Part shown: positions 5,210-7,428 of the stretch, in pieces
Layout of the letters: every line of letters begins with the position of its first letter
Numbering within the stretch: position 1 is the stretch's first letter
Assembly: GCA_022561675.1 (NCBI GenBank)
Contig: JADFQT010000126.1
Coordinates: 1-7,428, forward strand
Direction of reading: 5' to 3'
DNA length: 7,428 bases
Origin: Chloroflexota bacterium
GTDB taxonomy: Bacteria; Chloroflexota; Dehalococcoidia; Lucifugimonadales; UBA3495
The notes under the pieces: model-generated
Told to the model about the DNA's origin: nothing
The model's input: only the letters and a program-made list of their open reading frames with translations
The model's database searches: none
Made by a program: the position numbers and the translations under genes

Positions 5210-6676
5210 ATGCTTCGAGCCCGCAATTCGATCCCTGTCCCTTGGGCGCTTACCCTGATCGGTCTGGGTGCCTTCATGACGGCCCTGGACCAGACGGTGG
5301 TGGTCACCGCCCTGCCCAGCGTGATGCTGGACCTGAAAATTCCCGCCACCGACCTGGACCGAGCCTCTTGGATAATCACGGCCTACCTGCTGGGATACAC
5401 GGTGGCGATGCCCCTGATCGGTCGGCTGGCGGATGTGTACGGCTATCCTCGGGTTTACCAGGCATCCCTGCTGGTTTTCCTCCTGGGCAGCGCCATGGTC
5501 GCCCTATCCGGCAGCCTGGGCTGGGTGGTGACAAGCCGGGTGATTCAAGCCGTGGGCGGAGGAGCCGCCATCCCCATCGGGATGGCCCTGGCCAGCACCC
5601 TACTGCCCCCGGAGCGTCGGGGATTGGCTTTGGGCATAGTCGGGGGTGCGGCCGAGGCCGGGTCTATGCTGGGGCCGGCCTATGGAGGCGCCATCGTGGA
5701 GCTGGCCAACTGGCGCTGGATTTTCTGGCTCAACCTGCCCCAGGGAGCGCTGCTATTTGTTGCCCTGCTCTGGCTCCCCAATCAGCGGAACCGGGAGGCA
5801 CGGGTAGACTACGCCGGTGGGGCCCTGCTGGTGGCGGCCTTGCTTGTCCTCTCCCTGGCCCTGTCCCGGCAGGGACTGTTCACCCTATCCTCGCCAACTC
5901 CCTTCCTGGTTGGTGCGGCCGGGGTGCTCCTGGCTCTGACGCTGGTGCGGCTGGAATCCCGGGTCCCCCAGCCTCTGCTGTCTCCAGTCCTGTTCCGCTC
6001 CTGGGCCTTTCTGACGGCCACCGGCACCCAGCTGCTGGTGGGGACGGCGCTGATTATAGCTATGGTTACCGTTCCCTTGATGGCGAATACGGTGATGGGC
6101 AAAGAACCGTTTACCGGAGCTTTATGGCTGCTTCGTATGACCGCATTTATTCCCCCGGGTGCCGTGCTGGGAGGCGCGCTAATGCATCGTGTCGGCATCA
6201 GAGCGGTTACGATAATAGGTTTGCTGCTGTGCGCCGCCGGTCTATTCCTGGTGAGCACCTGGCCCATTGGGGTTGAAGACCCGGAATTGACCTTGCACCT
6301 GGGAATGGTCGGGTCGGGATTCGGCCTGGTTATCGCCCCGATAATGGCCCGGGCCCTGGAGGCCGCCGTGAACGATTACCGGGCAACCGCCGCATCTCTG
6401 GTGGTGGTCGCGAGAATGATGGGGATGACCCTGGGGCTGGCGGCGCTTTCGGCCTGGGGAGTGGAGCACTTTCAGGGGCTCACCGCTGGGCTGGAGTCGC
6501 CGGTGCCCCTGCCCGGCGAGGCTCCGGAGGCAGCAAGGCTTCGCCTGGAGGCCTACACCGCCGCCGGACTCACTCTGTTTCACGACTTCCTGCGCGTGGC
6601 CGGAGCGCTGTCCCTGCTGGCGGTTGCGCCCGCCCTTCTAATGAGGCGGGATAGAGAGCCGAAGAAGACCGATTGA
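5210..6676 (+). CDS. P55 (Rv1410c)-like DHA2-type MFS transporter
   Basis: Integral membrane protein of 488 residues with about 14 hydrophobic segments, typical of the DHA2 drug/lipid exporters. Visible marks: TALDQTVVVTALP in TM1 with D27; motif A as GRLADVYGYPR (71-81), keeping G71 and D75 but with a degenerate basic end; motif C AAEAGSMLGPAYGG (147-160) with E149; WRWIFWLNLP (168-177); and VVVARMMGM (398-406) with R402, followed by LAALSAWG. From memory, TAYLLGYTVAMPLIGR, the VVVARM-GM block and ALSAWG align closely with mycobacterial P55, an exporter that moves triacylglycerides together with LprG. The long segment between the last two helices (about 417-460) also has P55-like length. The ATG at 5210 follows the lipoprotein stop by 12 bp without a clear RBS, which suggests translational coupling. 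The transported substrate here is inferred, not shown. Confidence 0.88.
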   Translation: MLRARNSIPVPWALTLIGLGAFMTALDQTVVVTALPSVMLDLKIPATDLDRASWIITAYLLGYTVAMPLIGRLADVYGYPRVYQASLLVFLLGSAMVALSGSLGWVVTSRVIQAVGGGAAIPIGMALASTLLPPERRGLALGIVGGAAEAGSMLGPAYGGAIVELANWRWIFWLNLPQGALLFVALLWLPNQRNREARVDYAGGALLVAALLVLSLALSRQGLFTLSSPTPFLVGAAGVLLALTLVRLESRVPQPLLSPVLFRSWAFLTATGTQLLVGTALIIAMVTVPLMANTVMGKEPFTGALWLLRMTAFIPPGAVLGGALMHRVGIRAVTIIGLLLCAAGLFLVSTWPIGVEDPELTLHLGMVGSGFGLVIAPIMARALEAAVNDYRATAASLVVVARMMGMTLGLAALSAWGVEHFQGLTAGLESPVPLPGEAPEAARLRLEAYTAAGLTLFHDFLRVAGALSLLAVAPALLMRRDREPKKTD

Positions 6677-6714
6677 TGCTGACTGGGGCAAGCCCAGAGA
6701 GGCAAAAACCGTAA

Positions 6715-7320
6715 ATGTACAGTGTTTCCATTACTCCACTCTATCAAGGTGAAGAGCTCTTCTCTTTTCTTTTGGGGTTCCTTCTTTACGAGCTATGCTG
6801 GTTTTTAGTCATATCAGGCTTCGGTATTTACGGTCTCATTAAACGCCAACGACCTTGGATTTACGCATCCATTGGTGGTCACCTTGTCTTTCTCGTGTTT
6901 GTGTCATTAATACGCTTCCAGCTGGAGCCCTCGCCATCGGGCACGTACTGGGCGGTTTGGTTTCTCTATCTTGCCCTGCCAATCAGCTCTTTTGGTGGGC
7001 TCTTGTTGGGCCGGCGTCATGGGAAGCGTCGGGAAAAGAGGAACCCCTATGGTGGCAGGTTTGAGCGTTTCGCAGTAATGCTCGGCGTTGTTGGCATCGT
7101 AATGGTTAACTTTTTTGTTCTTACAGATCCATTACTTGGATATTCTGCGATGGCAGATGGTTATCAAGAAATTAAGCAAGAGCAGCAAATCATTAATGGG
7201 GTTCGCGCCGGCACCGCCTCGGAGTCTGCGTGCGAGCAAATGCGCACACACAGCAGTTTATGCTACGCGGTAGCGGCAATCCACTATCGGACGGAAGAAA
7301 CCAGGGCAATCGCGTCTTAA
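6715..7320 (+). pseudogene. Unknown four-helix membrane protein, apparently cut at its 3' end by an IS
   Basis: I do not recognise this protein. The 201-residue frame has hydrophobic segments at about 15-40, 48-67, 78-98 and 118-137, a basic loop GRRHGKRREKR (99-109) that should be cytoplasmic by the positive-inside rule, and a soluble tail from 142 with two Cys (C173, C183). GAGAGG at 6697-6702 lies 12 bases before the ATG. Sampled stretches are only about 40-42% G+C, far below the neighbouring transporter, and codons are AT-ending, pointing to foreign origin. The terminal repeat of the IS begins at 7302, so the final residues RAIAS and the TAA are encoded by IS sequence and the native C-terminus is probably lost. 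The remaining product may still be made and may function; hence intact gene or truncated gene are both possible. It lies 38 bp after the transporter but is unlikely to belong to that operon. Confidence 0.6.
7302..7316. repeat. Probable terminal inverted repeat of the ISAs1-family element
   Basis: CAGGGCAATCGCGTC starts the element. Only one end is visible, so the inverted-repeat partner is inferred from the family and from its position 0-15 bases outside the transposase stop. Confidence 0.55.
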
Positions 7321-7428
7321 CCAAGGAGCACCTTGAGGAGATAGTCTTCAACCCAGCCAGCTTTAAGCCGTTTACCTTGAAGCCCCCGTTTGAGAGTGGT
7401 CTCCTGCTTTAGCAGATTGAGGGCTATC
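7317..7428 (-). CDS. ISAs1-family transposase, C-terminal fragment (window-truncated)
   Basis: Reading the - strand from 7427 down to the TAA at 7319-7317 gives 36 residues beginning IALNLLKQETTLKRG and ending KRLKAGWVEDYLLKVLLG. The signatures (R/H)IALNLLKQ and KRLKAGW-(D/E)DYLLKVL are the characteristic C-terminus of ISAs1/H-repeat DDE transposases, normally about 370-380 residues. The catalytic part lies beyond the right edge, so activity cannot be judged. Its stop codon overlaps the stop of the + strand membrane gene: both use the TTAA at 7317-7320. Confidence 0.85.
   Translation of the reverse strand, partial: IALNLLKQETTLKRGLQGKRLKAGWVEDYLLKVLLG

Larger units (their letters stand above)
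7302..7428 (-). mobile_element. One end of an ISAs1-family insertion sequence, continuing beyond the window
   Basis: The element appears to begin at 7302 with CAGGGCAATCGCG, which fits the CAGGG-starting terminal repeats of ISAs1/H-repeat elements as I recall them. Its transposase is read leftwards and stops 15 bases inside this end. The 8-10 bases just outside (ending GGAAGAAAC at 7301) would be the target duplication; the other end lies outside the window, so this cannot be confirmed here. Confidence 0.7.

Noticed and set aside
5242..6276. 344-codon + strand frame inside the transporter gene
   Set aside because: Low-complexity Gly/Pro/Arg-rich product of an alternative frame in GC-rich DNA; the true frame encodes a well-formed MFS protein.
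7230..7412. 60-codon + strand frame at the right edge
   Set aside because: It crosses the IS boundary and lies antisense to the recognisable transposase C-terminus.

Overview
The window reads as a moderately GC-rich bacterial chromosome (roughly 60% G+C by eye, dropping to about 40-45% near the right end). All genes run on the + strand except a transposase fragment at the extreme right. The mix suggests Chloroflexota (Dehalococcoidia/SAR202-like) or a relative. The clues are an LprG-type lipoprotein next to a P55-type transporter, PD40 propeller lipoproteins, compact aroK-aroB, and many C-rich/G-rich hairpin repeats between genes. This placement is an inference; no rRNA or other marker is present.

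Layout. 1-630: 3' part of a gene for a tandem-duplicated VOC (glyoxalase/methylmalonyl-CoA epimerase-like) protein. 631-783: intergenic with an inverted repeat. 784-1476: aroK (shikimate kinase), with a long insertion in its LID loop built on a 15-bp tandem repeat. 1477-1637: intergenic with two facing REP-like hairpins and a 9-bp triplet repeat. 1638-2747: aroB (3-dehydroquinate synthase). 2796-4280: a secreted lipoprotein with a WD40/PD40 (TolB-like) beta-propeller. 4281-4447: intergenic with a third REP-like hairpin. 4448-5197: LppX/LprAFG-family lipoprotein. 5210-6676: 14-TM DHA2-type MFS transporter closely resembling mycobacterial P55 (Rv1410c). 6715-7320: AT-richer four-helix membrane protein of unknown function. 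7302-7428: one end of an ISAs1-family insertion sequence, with the C-terminal 36 codons of its transposase on the - strand.

How the genes fit together. aroK and aroB catalyse two steps of the shikimate pathway to chorismate and probably share transcription. The lipoprotein and MFS genes are 12 bp apart and reproduce the mycobacterial lprG-P55 arrangement, in which the transporter and lipoprotein together handle triacylglycerides or lipoglycans at the envelope. Finding this pair outside mycobacteria is the most interesting functional point here. The right end is accessory DNA: a low-GC membrane gene whose reading frame runs into the terminal repeat of the IS, so its last codons and stop appear to be supplied by the IS.
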